Source: an uncultured Bartonella sp.
Lineage (GTDB): Bacteria > Pseudomonadota > Alphaproteobacteria > Rhizobiales > Rhizobiaceae
DNA length: 64,000 bases
Assembly: GCA_946481695.1 (NCBI GenBank)
Contig: CAMLON010000005.1
Coordinates: 1-64,000 of the forward strand
Reading direction: 5' to 3'
Part shown: piece by piece, positions 1 through 9,300 of the stretch
Layout: each line of letters opens with the position of its first letter
Numbering within the stretch: position 1 is the stretch's first letter
Program-made: the position numbers and the translations under genes
Notes under the pieces: model-generated
The model's input: only the letters and a program-made list of their open reading frames with translations
Database searches by the model: none
What the model was told of the DNA's origin: nothing

Positions 1-249
1 GATGCCTGCTCTTTTTACCGGTAGCGGCAGACATATTCGAGCGATTAATTTCGAGTGAATAATTGTTGCGACCGATGATCGTGTCTCATGACAGCTGTCA
101 AACACCGTCATGCCTATAAACTTTTGTGGAATTGGCGAAGCGTTGTGACTTTCAAACACGCTTATATTTGCCCGGTGCAGAACAGAAAATGAAGTGCGCG
201 AATGCATCTTTTCATTCCGACTGTTTGTATGAGGCCTCGCCCGAATTTT
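1..249. other. Non-coding left edge
   Basis: No supported gene is seen here. The stretch lies downstream of the feuQ stop codon and could hold the end of a neighbouring gene beyond the window, but no reading frame of convincing length or composition was found. Confidence 0.4.
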
Positions 250-1704
250 TCAAGAGTTTGCATAAGGCAGAGTAAGCGTTATGCAAAGCCCGCCAAGCTT
301 TGAATTTGTCAATTCGACACTTCCGCCATATTCGCCAACAAGTTCCGCAACGATTGCAAGTCCAAGCCCCGTTCCCGGCTTGCTTTCGTCCAATCTTTTG
401 CCCCGTTCAAGGGCATCTTTGCGCTGGTTTTTAGGAAGTCCCGGGCCATCATCTTCAACAGAAAGGGCAAACATCGGGTGAACAGAATCTGCGTCTGCAG
501 CCTCTTTGTTTAAAGTTTTACAGCTTAAAACGACACGCTTTTTTGCCCATTTACAGGCATTTTCGAGAATATTTCCGACCATCTCCTCGATATCTTCTTT
601 TTCTCCGATAAAGATAATCTCGGGTTCGTCCATCGAGAAAGAAATTTCCTTCGCAAAATTGAGTTTTCCCATAACTCTGACAAGGCGTTCCAATAATGGT
701 CGAATTGGTGTGCGATAAATGACACTATCACGTTGGGCGGCGATGCGGGCACGCTGTAAATAGCGATCAATCTGGGCACGCATAACATCAGTCTGCTCTT
801 TAAGCAATTTTACATTAAACGGATTACGATCAAGATGTTTACTGGCGCTTTGGTCGATTTCATTGGATATGACCGATAACGGAGTTTTCAATGAATGGGC
901 AAGATTGCCCACCTGAACGCGAAACCGCTCGACAATACGTTGGTTATTATCAATCAACGCATTCATTTCACCGACAAGCGGCATAACTTCCAAAGGCAGA
1001 TCCGTGTCAAGGTGATTGGCTTTGCCGGCACGAATATCGGCCAATGAGTGCCTTATTCGTTGCAGGGGACGCAAACTGATATAAATGATGACAAGATTGA
1101 TGAGAATACTCGCAGCACCGAATAATGAAAGATAGAGGAGCAATGTCTTCTTGAATTTTTCAAGTTCCGCACGCGTTTCATCAATATTTCCCATAACGCG
1201 AAAGCGGGCAACACGGTTTTTGTTGTCTAAAATAATATCACTTTCAACAACGCGCAGGCGCTGGCCTTCCGGTCCTTTAGTTCTATATGAGCGAAAAAAT
1301 TTTGGATCGAAGGGGTCTGTTCTTTCGCTTGGCGAGGCCACTTTTTTTACCCCCAGCGAAGAAGAGGTTAGTCTACCCTTGAGATTACCGGATAATGCGA
1401 CCACTTCCCAATACCAGCCGGAAGACGGATCGGAATATCGTATATCCCCGAGTTCGGGATTTCCTTGCAACTTTCCGTCGGAAGAAACATTGACCGATGA
1501 TATCAGGCTATAAAGGTGAGCTGTGAGAATGCGTTCCAGATAATCGTTATTTGACTGGCGATAGAATACGAGGCTGACAACCGAGATGAAAGCCAGCGCT
1601 GCAATGATCCACAAAGTCAAAAATATATTGACCCGAAGACCCAGTGATTTACTAATGGTCTTGAAAAAAAGCTTCCAGTTCGTTTCGCCTTTTACCGTTT
1701 CCAT
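250..1704 (-). CDS. feuQ: Sensor histidine kinase FeuQ
   Basis: Inner-membrane sensor kinase of the FeuP/FeuQ pair, 484 residues from the ATG at 1704 (an in-frame TTG lies two codons upstream). One transmembrane segment is near residues 25-47 and another near 190-212, bracketing a periplasmic sensor domain, followed by a HAMP-like linker. The H-box AHSLKTPLSVI carries the phospho-acceptor His near 269. The N-box (NILENACKWA), G1 (DDGPGLP) and G2 (GTGLGLAIV) follow, so the ATPase domain is complete. The H-box is of the PhoQ type. It sits 17 nt downstream of feuP in the order feuN-feuP-feuQ. In Sinorhizobium, FeuPQ controls envelope and cyclic-glucan export genes; the ligand here is unknown. 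Confidence 0.88.
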   Translation of the reverse strand: METVKGETNWKLFFKTISKSLGLRVNIFLTLWIIAALAFISVVSLVFYRQSNNDYLERILTAHLYSLISSVNVSSDGKLQGNPELGDIRYSDPSSGWYWEVVALSGNLKGRLTSSSLGVKKVASPSERTDPFDPKFFRSYRTKGPEGQRLRVVESDIILDNKNRVARFRVMGNIDETRAELEKFKKTLLLYLSLFGAASILINLVIIYISLRPLQRIRHSLADIRAGKANHLDTDLPLEVMPLVGEMNALIDNNQRIVERFRVQVGNLAHSLKTPLSVISNEIDQSASKHLDRNPFNVKLLKEQTDVMRAQIDRYLQRARIAAQRDSVIYRTPIRPLLERLVRVMGKLNFAKEISFSMDEPEIIFIGEKEDIEEMVGNILENACKWAKKRVVLSCKTLNKEAADADSVHPMFALSVEDDGPGLPKNQRKDALERGKRLDESKPGTGLGLAIVAELVGEYGGSVELTNSKLGGLCITLTLPYANS

Positions 1705-1721
1705 GGGCAAAACATTTTCTA

Positions 1722-2384
1722 TTATTCAGGGGCTTTCAACCGGTAACCCATACCACGTATTGTCTCGATAACATCGACACCCAATTTTTTGCGCAACCGG
1801 CCTATGAAGACTTCAATTGTGTTGGAATCCCTGTCAAAATCCTGATCGTAAAGATGTTCTGTCAAACCGGTGCGTGATATGATTTCACCCTGATGATGCA
1901 TGAGAAAGGATAATAGAGCAAATTCCAGTGATGTGAGCTTGATCTGGCTATCATTGACCGTGACCCGCGAGGTTTTGGTATCAAGGGTAATCGGTCCGCA
2001 AACAAGTTCGCTCGAAGCATGTCCGGAAGCCCGTCTGATGAGTGCGCGCAGACGTGCAAGGACTTCTTCCATATGAAAGGGTTTTACGACGTAGTCATCG
2101 GCTCCGGCATCAATGCCTGCAACTTTATCCGACCACCGATCCCTCGCTGTTAAAATCAGAACAGGCATTGAACGCGAATTCTCCCGCCACCGTTCAACGA
2201 TGCTAATGCCATCCATTTTTGGCAAACCGAGATCAAGGACGACAGCATCATAAGATTCGGTATCTCCCAAAAAATACCCCTCCTCGCCATCATACGCGCG
2301 GTCAGCAACATATCCGGCCCCGTTAAGTGCTTCGACCAGCTGGCGATTGAGATCGCGATCATCCTCTACAACGAGAATTCTCAT
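1722..2384 (-). CDS. feuP: Response regulator FeuP (OmpR family)
   Basis: DNA-binding response regulator of 220 residues, the normal length for the OmpR/PhoP family. The receiver domain starts MRILVVEDD (acidic pocket residues 8-9), the phospho-acceptor Asp is residue 51 in VVLDLGLPKMDG, and the switch Lys lies in the VVKPF segment near 101. The C-terminal winged helix spans about residues 125-218 and includes the FIGRLRKKLG recognition region. It lies between the small periplasmic-protein gene feuN (22 nt upstream) and the kinase feuQ (17 nt downstream), so the three are probably co-transcribed. The assignment as FeuP rests on sequence type plus this three-gene order. Confidence 0.88.
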   Translation of the reverse strand: MRILVVEDDRDLNRQLVEALNGAGYVADRAYDGEEGYFLGDTESYDAVVLDLGLPKMDGISIVERWRENSRSMPVLILTARDRWSDKVAGIDAGADDYVVKPFHMEEVLARLRALIRRASGHASSELVCGPITLDTKTSRVTVNDSQIKLTSLEFALLSFLMHHQGEIISRTGLTEHLYDQDFDRDSNTIEVFIGRLRKKLGVDVIETIRGMGYRLKAPE

Positions 2385-2406
2385 TAACGATGCTTCCGAC
2401 GCTTTC

Positions 2407-2637
2407 TCAGTTTGCAGGTACAGCTACTTCAACGCGGCGCGGCTTTTCGCCGTCACGGGCAGGAATCAGCACTATTACAACGCAGGTATTGCCATTTTGT
2501 GTGTCAAGTGTGGCACGGGCCAGTGTACCGCCCTGCTCTGTTGCAACACGTTTTCCTACTTCCGTACAATCGGCTGCATAAGCTCCGGTTGCGCGTGCAA
2601 AACATGTCAGAATTAAAAAAAACAGAAACTTTTTCAT
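2407..2637 (-). CDS. feuN: Small periplasmic protein, FeuN-like
   Basis: Secreted protein of 76 residues with a clear signal peptide (MKKFLFFLILTCFARATGAYA) and a mature part with two Cys (ADCTEV and NTCVVI) and a C-terminal strand rich in charged residues. A PepSY-like fold is plausible but not proven. The ATG at 2637 is preferred to an upstream in-frame start because it opens the signal peptide directly. It is the first gene of feuN-feuP-feuQ. In Sinorhizobium meliloti, FeuN is a small periplasmic protein that restrains FeuQ; position, size and export signal match that role. The orthology is inferred from context rather than aligned. Confidence 0.7.
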   Translation of the reverse strand: MKKFLFFLILTCFARATGAYAADCTEVGKRVATEQGGTLARATLDTQNGNTCVVIVLIPARDGEKPRRVEVAVPAN

Positions 2638-3006
2638 GATAATGCACTCATACCCTATTTTGTCTGAATACAAAATGAACAAACCGGTTATTTAGTATCC
2701 GATATTTTCAACTTTCTATAATCCATGAAAAGCCGTCATTTGCAAACTGCTACCCATATTTACTTTAATATTAGGAGAAACCGCCGTTTTTCAATGGTCA
2801 TGCCCCATTTGACCAATCTATCCGTTTCGATAACAGTTCTTGAACGAACGCCCTGTTGATTGAATGATGAAAGCTCTTAACCTTTCACTCTAATTTAATC
2901 CTTAAGAGAGAAAAAACTCTTTCGTTCTAAAGGTTCGATAAGCTAATATAGGTGAGAGTTTGCGTTTCTCTTCAAAAGCTGTAGTCAATGGCACGGATTG
3001 CTTTCC
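2638..3006. other. Divergent promoter region feuN / PBP1A
   Basis: AT-rich stretch of about 370 nt between two divergent transcription units. It must hold the promoters of feuN-feuP-feuQ (left) and of the PBP1A operon (right). No reading frame of note is present. One inverted repeat lies just upstream of feuN and is listed separately. Confidence 0.5.
2657..2676. promoter_or_regulatory. Inverted repeat upstream of feuN
   Basis: The arms ATTTTGT and ACAAAAT are perfect inverted repeats separated by 6 nt, centred about 30 nt upstream of the feuN start codon. Symmetry and position fit an operator, perhaps for autoregulation, or a short leader hairpin. No binding data can be read from sequence. 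Confidence 0.3.
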
Positions 3007-5169
3007 ATGTTCGGTTTCAAAAAAAATAATAAAAGTGACAGGAAGCGTTTCCGTAGCCCCCTTTTGATCGGGCTTGATTCATGGATTGACACCTGCCTTT
3101 ACCGGTTTTGGCGGGCAATGGCAATTTTCTGGGAAAATGCCACGATCTTATCGCGTCGATTCCGCGTTCGTGGTTGGAAGAGGCTGATCGTTGAAGTTGT
3201 CGATGAAGGATTAACCCTCGGACTTATCGGTTTTGCCATTTTTACCTTTATAGGAGTATCGGTTTTTTCATTAACGAAAAAAGACTGGCACTCGCCGGAA
3301 GATTTCGCGGTAAATTTTCTGGATAGACATGGTAATTACATCGGAAGCCGTGGTGCTCTCCATGGTGAGCCCGTCCCAATTGAAGAGATGCCTGATTTTG
3401 TCATCAAAGCGGTTCTGGCAACCGAAGATAGGCGTTTCTTCGAACATTGGGGAATCGATTTTTATGGTTTGTCACGCGCATTCAGTCAAAATTTGCGCGC
3501 TCATGGTGTTGTTCAGGGTGGCTCGACACTCACCCAGCAATTGGCAAAAAATCTTTTTCTGAATAACGAAAGAACGTTCGAACGCAAAATCAAGGAAGCT
3601 TATCTTGCGATATGGCTTGAAGCAAATCTTTCTAAAAAACAGATTTTGCAGCTCTATCTTGATCGGGCTTATATGGGTGGTGGTGCGTTCGGTATTGCGG
3701 CAGCCTCACGCTTTTATTTTGGAAAAGATATACGGGATGTTTCGCTTGCCGAAGCTGCAATGCTTGCCGGACTTTTTAAAGCACCCGGCAAATATGCCCC
3801 CCATGTCAACCTCCCGGCAGCGCGTGCACGTGCCAATGTTGTGTTGTCAAATCTTGTAGATGACGGATTGATGACCGAAGGACAGGTTATCGGGGCACGA
3901 CGCCATCCCGCGAGTGTCGTCACAGAGCTCGACAATGATGAACCGAACTATTTCCTTGATTGGGCGTTCGATGAAGTAAGAAAACTTGGCAATAAATTAC
4001 CGAACCATAATGTCGTCGTTCGCACAACTCTTGATCAAGGCATACAGAAAGCGGCGGACGAATCGATTGAATATTATCTTCAACAATATGGCGCGCAGTA
4101 TAAGGCCACACAAGCAGCAGCCGTTATTCTTGATAATGACGGGTCGGTTAGAGCCATTGTTGGCGGGCGCGATTATCAACAAAGCCAATTCAACCGCGCA
4201 ACTCAGGGCGGACGGCAGCCAGGTTCATCTTTCAAACCTTATGTCTATGCTGTTGCCATGGAACGTGGCCTCACTCCGAAAACAATCATTTCCGACGCTC
4301 CGATCAACTGGGGTGGCTGGTCGCCTCACAATAATTCCGGCCGTTACAGTGGCAATGTCGACCTTGCCACGGCTCTCGCCTTTTCAATCAATACAGTACC
4401 GGTTCGGATAACCTATCAGTATCTAAACCGCGATACACAGCCCATTCGCGATCTGATCAAGAATATGGGCATTGACGCAAATATCTTTTCGCACAAAACC
4501 ATGGTTCTAGGCACGTCAAACATGACCCCGCTTGATCAGGCAACCGGTTTCAATGTATTTGCCAATGGTGGTATGGCCGGTAATCGTCATGGCTTTACCC
4601 AAATTATGACATCGGATGGTAAAGTTATTTGGGATTGGACGAGAGATGGCGAAAAACCACATCGGGTGATGAGCGCCCAATCTGCGGCCTATATGAACCA
4701 GATGATGGTAGGCGTGACCACAAGGGGTTCAGGCAAACGCGCCCAATTGCCAATGACACTTGTTGCTGGCAAAACTGGAACGTCTCAAGCCTATCGTGAC
4801 GCATGGTTCGTCGGATTTACCGGAAATTATACCGGTGCGGTATGGATGGGAAATGATGATTTTTCGTCAATGAACCGTGCATTCGGCGGCGTTGTGCCTG
4901 CAATGATGTGGAATCGCATTATGCTATACGCCCATCAAAACACGACCATCAAACCGCTTTTCGGCGTCGAAAACTCGATCCTTTCGAATTCGAAACATTC
5001 CGAAACCGATAATTCCAATGAAAATATTGCTCCTGACCTGCCGCAGGTGCTCTCGCCCGCCTCTTTAAAAGTTATCAAATCGCTAATTGAAGAGTTTCAG
5101 AAGGCACCACTTCTAACACCCGCAAGTTCGGCGCACGTCGTATCATCTTCGACAAGTGAGATACGTTAG
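3007..5169 (+). CDS. mrcA: Penicillin-binding protein 1A (bifunctional)
   Basis: Class A peptidoglycan synthase of 720 residues, polymerising and cross-linking glycan strands in the periplasm. A long basic cytoplasmic N-terminus is followed by one membrane anchor near residues 73-95. The GT51 glycosyltransferase domain shows the catalytic Glu in ATEDRRFFEH (about 140) and the GGSTLTQQLAKNL motif. The transpeptidase domain has the SSFK nucleophile motif (about 407), SIN (about 460) and KTGTS (about 587). The ATG at 3007 has a GGA about 9 nt upstream; a TTG at 2998 is also in frame. It leads an operon with two small envelope proteins (DUF1214 and DUF1254). Confidence 0.93.
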   Translation: MFGFKKNNKSDRKRFRSPLLIGLDSWIDTCLYRFWRAMAIFWENATILSRRFRVRGWKRLIVEVVDEGLTLGLIGFAIFTFIGVSVFSLTKKDWHSPEDFAVNFLDRHGNYIGSRGALHGEPVPIEEMPDFVIKAVLATEDRRFFEHWGIDFYGLSRAFSQNLRAHGVVQGGSTLTQQLAKNLFLNNERTFERKIKEAYLAIWLEANLSKKQILQLYLDRAYMGGGAFGIAAASRFYFGKDIRDVSLAEAAMLAGLFKAPGKYAPHVNLPAARARANVVLSNLVDDGLMTEGQVIGARRHPASVVTELDNDEPNYFLDWAFDEVRKLGNKLPNHNVVVRTTLDQGIQKAADESIEYYLQQYGAQYKATQAAAVILDNDGSVRAIVGGRDYQQSQFNRATQGGRQPGSSFKPYVYAVAMERGLTPKTIISDAPINWGGWSPHNNSGRYSGNVDLATALAFSINTVPVRITYQYLNRDTQPIRDLIKNMGIDANIFSHKTMVLGTSNMTPLDQATGFNVFANGGMAGNRHGFTQIMTSDGKVIWDWTRDGEKPHRVMSAQSAAYMNQMMVGVTTRGSGKRAQLPMTLVAGKTGTSQAYRDAWFVGFTGNYTGAVWMGNDDFSSMNRAFGGVVPAMMWNRIMLYAHQNTTIKPLFGVENSILSNSKHSETDNSNENIAPDLPQVLSPASLKVIKSLIEEFQKAPLLTPASSAHVVSSSTSEIR

Positions 5170-5202
5170 ACCGGACGGGCAAGAAACAGGAAAAGCCGCT
5201 TT

Positions 5203-5799
5203 ATGTTTTATCGCATATTCCTCGTCACTCTAAGCCTTTTCATTGCTATTGTCGGCGGAGCCTTAAGCGTCAATTATGTCCTCGACAGTTTCGACGGTTT
5301 CGGCCGCTTGAAAATAGGTCAATGGGAAGCCTATCCGCAGGCTGGAACTGACGAGGCAGATGCTTATGCACGCGCTCGTGCCGCAAAGCGCGGCGATATT
5401 TCTTTGGGTAGAACCGAAGGCCTGGTTTTCCAGCTCTGGCGCGATAACTACAACCACTCTTTGAAAAGCGGGTGCACTTACCGCCTTAAAGGTTTTCTGC
5501 CCGAAACCAGATTGTTTACCCTTTATGCCGCCGATCATGAGTTGCGAGCCCAATGGGTAGAAGACAAACTTCCTACCGAATTATCAAGTTCTAATGTCGT
5601 CTGGAATCAAGATGGAACATTGAACGTATTGGTTTCACCTCAACCGCAAGCGGGAAACTGGCTCGCCACACGGGGCAAGCGCGAATATGGATTGATCCTG
5701 ACACTTTACGACACCCCGATTGTGACTTCGACAGCACTGCAAAAACTCAATATGCCAACAGTCGAGGTTGTTCCAACGGGAGTACGCAACTGTGACTAA
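5203..5799 (+). CDS. DUF1214 exported protein
   Basis: 198-residue protein with an uncleaved or weakly cleaved hydrophobic N-terminus (residues 1-25), so probably anchored in the inner membrane facing the periplasm. The body matches the DUF1214 type, with the conserved stretch GRTEGLVF near residue 70 and a C-terminal LILTLYDTP strand. Its function is unknown. It starts 33 nt after the PBP1A stop and its last 8 nt overlap the DUF1254 gene. In rhizobia the two domains often occur as neighbours or as one fused protein, so the two products probably work together in the envelope. Confidence 0.75.
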   Translation: MFYRIFLVTLSLFIAIVGGALSVNYVLDSFDGFGRLKIGQWEAYPQAGTDEADAYARARAAKRGDISLGRTEGLVFQLWRDNYNHSLKSGCTYRLKGFLPETRLFTLYAADHELRAQWVEDKLPTELSSSNVVWNQDGTLNVLVSPQPQAGNWLATRGKREYGLILTLYDTPIVTSTALQKLNMPTVEVVPTGVRNCD

Positions 5800-6325
5800 A
5801 TTAATCTATGCTCTGTTGGTCGGGATTATAGGCGCCATTATTGTTCACATTTGCGTGGTATTGATGGTACCCCATTTCAGCGAACTCAATACATGGAAAC
5901 GTTTGCTCGCAACAGATAACAAATATAATTTTGCCCCGCTTGGCGCAGATAATCCGATCATTGCCTCTACCGACCCGTTATTCCACCTCAAAGCTTGCCG
6001 CTTTAATCTTGATGACGGCCCCGTCCACATCAAGGCCGAAGGTACTGCTCCATTTTGGTCAATGTCGGTTTATGACCGCAACGGAACCAATTTTTACAGC
6101 TTGAATAATCACACTATGCCGAACGGAAAGCTTGATCTTGTCATTGGTAATCCCGGTCAGATCATGGAACTGAAGCAATCAACACCGGAAAGCGTTGAAA
6201 ATTCTGTTCTCATAGGAGAAGATATTGCGGAAGGATTTGTTATTCTTCGCAGTTTAAAGACCAAACTAACAAATAATGGTGATGAGTTCCTTGACCATGC
6301 CCATTGCCAGACACTCGATTACTAG
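5792..6325 (+). CDS. DUF1254 exported protein
   Basis: 177 residues from a GTG at 5792, chosen because a GGGAG ribosome-binding site lies 9 nt upstream and because it gives a short 8-nt overlap with the previous gene. A single membrane segment spans residues 3-25 (LIYALLVGIIGAIIVHICVV), followed by a DUF1254-type domain with the stretch APFWSMSVYDRNGTNFYS near 85-102. The function is unknown. Translational coupling to the DUF1214 gene suggests that the two subunits are made in fixed ratio. Linkage to PBP1A suggests an envelope role, which is inference only. Confidence 0.75.
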   Translation: MTKLIYALLVGIIGAIIVHICVVLMVPHFSELNTWKRLLATDNKYNFAPLGADNPIIASTDPLFHLKACRFNLDDGPVHIKAEGTAPFWSMSVYDRNGTNFYSLNNHTMPNGKLDLVIGNPGQIMELKQSTPESVENSVLIGEDIAEGFVILRSLKTKLTNNGDEFLDHAHCQTLDY

Positions 6326-6330
6326 GCGTT

Positions 6331-6678
6331 TCAAGCTTCTACTGTGTTGAATGGTAATTGTTGCGGACTATAATTTTCGAGTTCGACCAACCATAAATCG
6401 GCATCGAATTGTAGTTCTTTTTCAAGTTTTTCAACCGCGGCCGCCTCTTCGACGGCTGCCAGAATTTTTATAAAACAACGCTCGTCGCGATCGCTTTGTT
6501 CGGTATAAAAGCTTTGTGGAGCCGGTCCATAAAGATCGACCTTTCCATCGTCCAAACGATCCAGAATGAAGATCGTGCCTGCTTCGTTGGAGCCACGACG
6601 GGTAAGATAAGCAAAACCACCCTCTGCGCGAACCCGACGCATTAAAGCCGCCGTCCAGAAATCTGACGTGAGACGCAT
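6331..6678 (-). CDS. DUF1491 protein
   Basis: Cytoplasmic protein of 115 residues, the usual size for DUF1491, beginning MRLTSDFWTAALMRRV as family members do. The ATG at 6678 has CGGAG 8 nt upstream, so a start 11 codons further out is rejected. Conserved features include the RRGSNEAGTIFI strand near 28-39, a central DLYGPAPQSF and a C-terminal DLWLVELE. No catalytic motif is known for the family. It converges on the DUF1254 gene with only 5 nt between stops. Confidence 0.8.
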   Translation of the reverse strand: MRLTSDFWTAALMRRVRAEGGFAYLTRRGSNEAGTIFILDRLDDGKVDLYGPAPQSFYTEQSDRDERCFIKILAAVEEAAAVEKLEKELQFDADLWLVELENYSPQQLPFNTVEA

Positions 6679-6903
6679 TCGATACTCCGAAAATCTGCAC
6701 ATGAACAACAAAGCTTGAAAAAAAATAAAATACGACTTTCAGCTTGCCATTACCCAGACTATTCACTTTTTAGATAAACTATCAAAGGAAAACTAACCAC
6801 GATAGCTGAACTTTATTTATAATCTTAAGTTTAGAATTCAGACGTTTAGAATTTAGACACATTATATGGCCGATTGACGTTTCACCCGTTCCGAGCCTCG
6901 AAT

Positions 6904-7890
6904 TTATCCAATAAGACCAATATCTTTCATTTTATCAATCACTTCCTGATTGATTTTTCCCGTTATGGTCAGGCTGAACATTTTTTGAAAATTTCTCAAC
7001 GCTTCAGCAGTGTTCTCATCCTCTGTGCCAGTCACCACCACATGATCATCTCCGAAAGCGCGCAACCCCGCCTGAACACGCATAATATCGGCAGTTCCCG
7101 CTTTAAATCCGTTAGCGTTAGTTGCTTGTGATGGTGCTGCAACCGCCGGTGTGGCTTGCAATATTTTAACGTCACCATTATCCGCGCCTGTTTTGGTTTG
7201 GTTGCCCGTAGTCTCCTTTACGGCAGCAATATTTTGACCGTTGGCAACAGCCTGCCTGGTGGTTGATAGTGATTGTGTTGTAACCTGATCCACATTGCCC
7301 GACTCTGGTAAAGCCCCGCTGATTAACGAGGCAATATCATCCTGTTGTTTGCCCCTATTCGGGTTTCCGGCCTCTTTGGAGTTTTGCCGCCACAATGCAA
7401 TAGCATTTCTCGTTTTTGGGCCATCTAGTCCATCAAGAGGACCATCATAAAGGCCCATTGCAGCCAACATTTTCTGGGCATCCAATAAATTGTCAGGAAG
7501 CGTTGTTCCCTTAGCCGTCGGCGAAGGCTGCATTTGAGAAGTCGGAGAGTTAGATGACGATGTCGCAGAAACAGTCCCCTCCTGTGCATGATCCGCTTTG
7601 TTAGACGTGGTTTGAACAGAAGGCGCCGACGCCACCTGTGCGAGTGGACGCGTCTGGATAAAAACCGCATGATGGCTTGCACTTTGATAGAAAAGTGCAT
7701 TGAACGTTACAAAACCGAATCCCACTAAAAATAAGAAAAAACCGCATGCCATGAGCGGGTTTTTTCGCGCATGGCGGTACACCCACCCTGCAAACAAATG
7801 CAGCAGATGGCCCAATCCGGCGAGAATTGCAAGGAACAGACTACGCTGTTTTCCGGCTCGGGTTCGTGGTGTTTTTCGTTGACTTGCCAT
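6904..7890 (-). CDS. Peptidoglycan-binding membrane protein
   Basis: 328-residue single-pass inner-membrane protein. A basic cytoplasmic tail (residues 1-47) is followed by a membrane segment at about 48-70, a long low-complexity Ser/Thr/Gln-rich linker, and two PG_binding_1-like repeats. The first is near residues 135-170 (AQKMLAAMGLYDGPLDGLDG) and the second is at the C-terminus near 270-328. It is a structural wall-binding protein with no enzymatic domain. Its first 50 nt overlap the 3' end of the histidine kinase gene in another frame, implying co-transcription and coupled translation. An AGGA lies immediately upstream of the ATG. Confidence 0.75.
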   Translation of the reverse strand: MASQRKTPRTRAGKQRSLFLAILAGLGHLLHLFAGWVYRHARKNPLMACGFFLFLVGFGFVTFNALFYQSASHHAVFIQTRPLAQVASAPSVQTTSNKADHAQEGTVSATSSSNSPTSQMQPSPTAKGTTLPDNLLDAQKMLAAMGLYDGPLDGLDGPKTRNAIALWRQNSKEAGNPNRGKQQDDIASLISGALPESGNVDQVTTQSLSTTRQAVANGQNIAAVKETTGNQTKTGADNGDVKILQATPAVAAPSQATNANGFKAGTADIMRVQAGLRAFGDDHVVVTGTEDENTAEALRNFQKMFSLTITGKINQEVIDKMKDIGLIG

Positions 7891-9031
7891 TGTTCCTAAT
7901 TTTTGTTTTCGGGGTTAGAAGATATTGATTATTTGCGGACCCATCGCCATTAACCGGTTCGGTTGAGGAATTATTGAACGGGGTGACCAAGCTTGCCGGA
8001 TCAATCGGCAAAAGCACTTTCACCCGCGTACCTTTTCCCTTTTGACTTTCAAACGAGATTTGACCGTTCGCGCGTTTTACCAGATCGAATACCATGGCAA
8101 GACCGAGGCCGACACCTTCGATCTTACAGGCAACAACATCGGAAGCACGCAAGAATGGCAATCCCAAACGCGCGATATGTTGCTCGTCCATTCCGATACC
8201 GTCATCCTTGATAGTAATTTCACAATAATTGTCGGAACGGGCTGCGACATCAATGTCAATATGTCCGTGATCATTGCTATATTTGATAGCATTTGAAATA
8301 AGGTTCATGCATATCTGGCGGAACGATAACGTATCAAGACAACAGCTAATCGGTGTTTCAATGCCGGCAAGAGCAATTTTACGGTGCCCGTGGAGTGGCA
8401 AAGTAAGCTCCAAGGTTTCGTTGAGCACATTGGCAATAAGGCAGGTATCGGCGCTGTTTTCATCAAGCTGTTGCTGTTGATCTTTCAATGTCTTGTTGAC
8501 GATTCCCAACAGATGGTTGCCCGCCTTTTTAATCATTGCGATATATTCATGGCGTTTTCCGTTCGGCGCATTCTGTTCGTCGACAAAATCAAGCAGGTCG
8601 GCAAATCCCAATATTGCGTTTAAAGGTGTGCGCATCTCGTGGGCGGCGCGTGCAAATGGCGAAACCGCACTCACGTCGATATCGTTGATCTCGTCACTAT
8701 TAGCTTCGATAAAAAGTTTGATGGCATTTTGATCTGTCGAAAGACAATGGACTATAACCGAAACGAATCGTGTACGATCAAGCCCGTTCATGCGAATTGA
8801 AATCGGCGAGGCAATCCGGTTTTCGCGAACATCTGCGAGAAACGACAACAGAATGATACGATCATTGATATGTACATGATCCGACAAAGAATCGCTTTGT
8901 TTCAAATATCCCAAAAAACAGTTTGACACGGCATTTTGAAGCAAAATGCCCTGACTGTTTACTGTTAATGTTGCGTTCAATGTTTCCATTGTTCCGATTA
9001 AAACCTTGTCGCTTCCAGTTTTACGCATCAT
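7841..9031 (-). CDS. Soluble PAS-type sensor histidine kinase
   Basis: 396-residue kinase with no membrane segment. The N-terminal 110 residues look like a divergent PAS-type sensor. The H-box AHEMRTPLNAILGFADLL (His near 131), N-box (CMNLISNAIKYS), G1 (DDGIGMD) and G2 (GVGLGLAM) are intact. The H-box resembles the DivJ/PleC/PdhS cell-cycle kinases of alphaproteobacteria, but the sequence does not settle which. No response regulator is adjacent. The last 50 nt overlap the wall-binding protein gene, a link between signalling and the envelope. An alternative ATG at METLNATL would shorten it by 14 residues. Confidence 0.82.
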   Translation of the reverse strand: MMRKTGSDKVLIGTMETLNATLTVNSQGILLQNAVSNCFLGYLKQSDSLSDHVHINDRIILLSFLADVRENRIASPISIRMNGLDRTRFVSVIVHCLSTDQNAIKLFIEANSDEINDIDVSAVSPFARAAHEMRTPLNAILGFADLLDFVDEQNAPNGKRHEYIAMIKKAGNHLLGIVNKTLKDQQQQLDENSADTCLIANVLNETLELTLPLHGHRKIALAGIETPISCCLDTLSFRQICMNLISNAIKYSNDHGHIDIDVAARSDNYCEITIKDDGIGMDEQHIARLGLPFLRASDVVACKIEGVGLGLAMVFDLVKRANGQISFESQKGKGTRVKVLLPIDPASLVTPFNNSSTEPVNGDGSANNQYLLTPKTKIRNNGKSTKNTTNPSRKTA

Positions 9032-9300
9032 TTGCGGGCAACTACGCCATTTATCAAAAACAACGTCTGTGGCTCACTGCAGCCAATCTGGCGGCAAGTT
9101 TTTAACGAAAGGATAATAAACAGGAGAAGACGATAGCAAGTCGCATATCTTCGTCGCTATGGTTAACAACTACCATGAAAAATTATCAAAAAGCCTGTGG
9201 TTTCTTGAAAAAAACTCAATCCTGTCAATCTTTCGTCAATCATAAAACGTTACAGTCGACATTATCCTGCTCATTTGTAACTGCGTTGTGTCGGGGCGTT

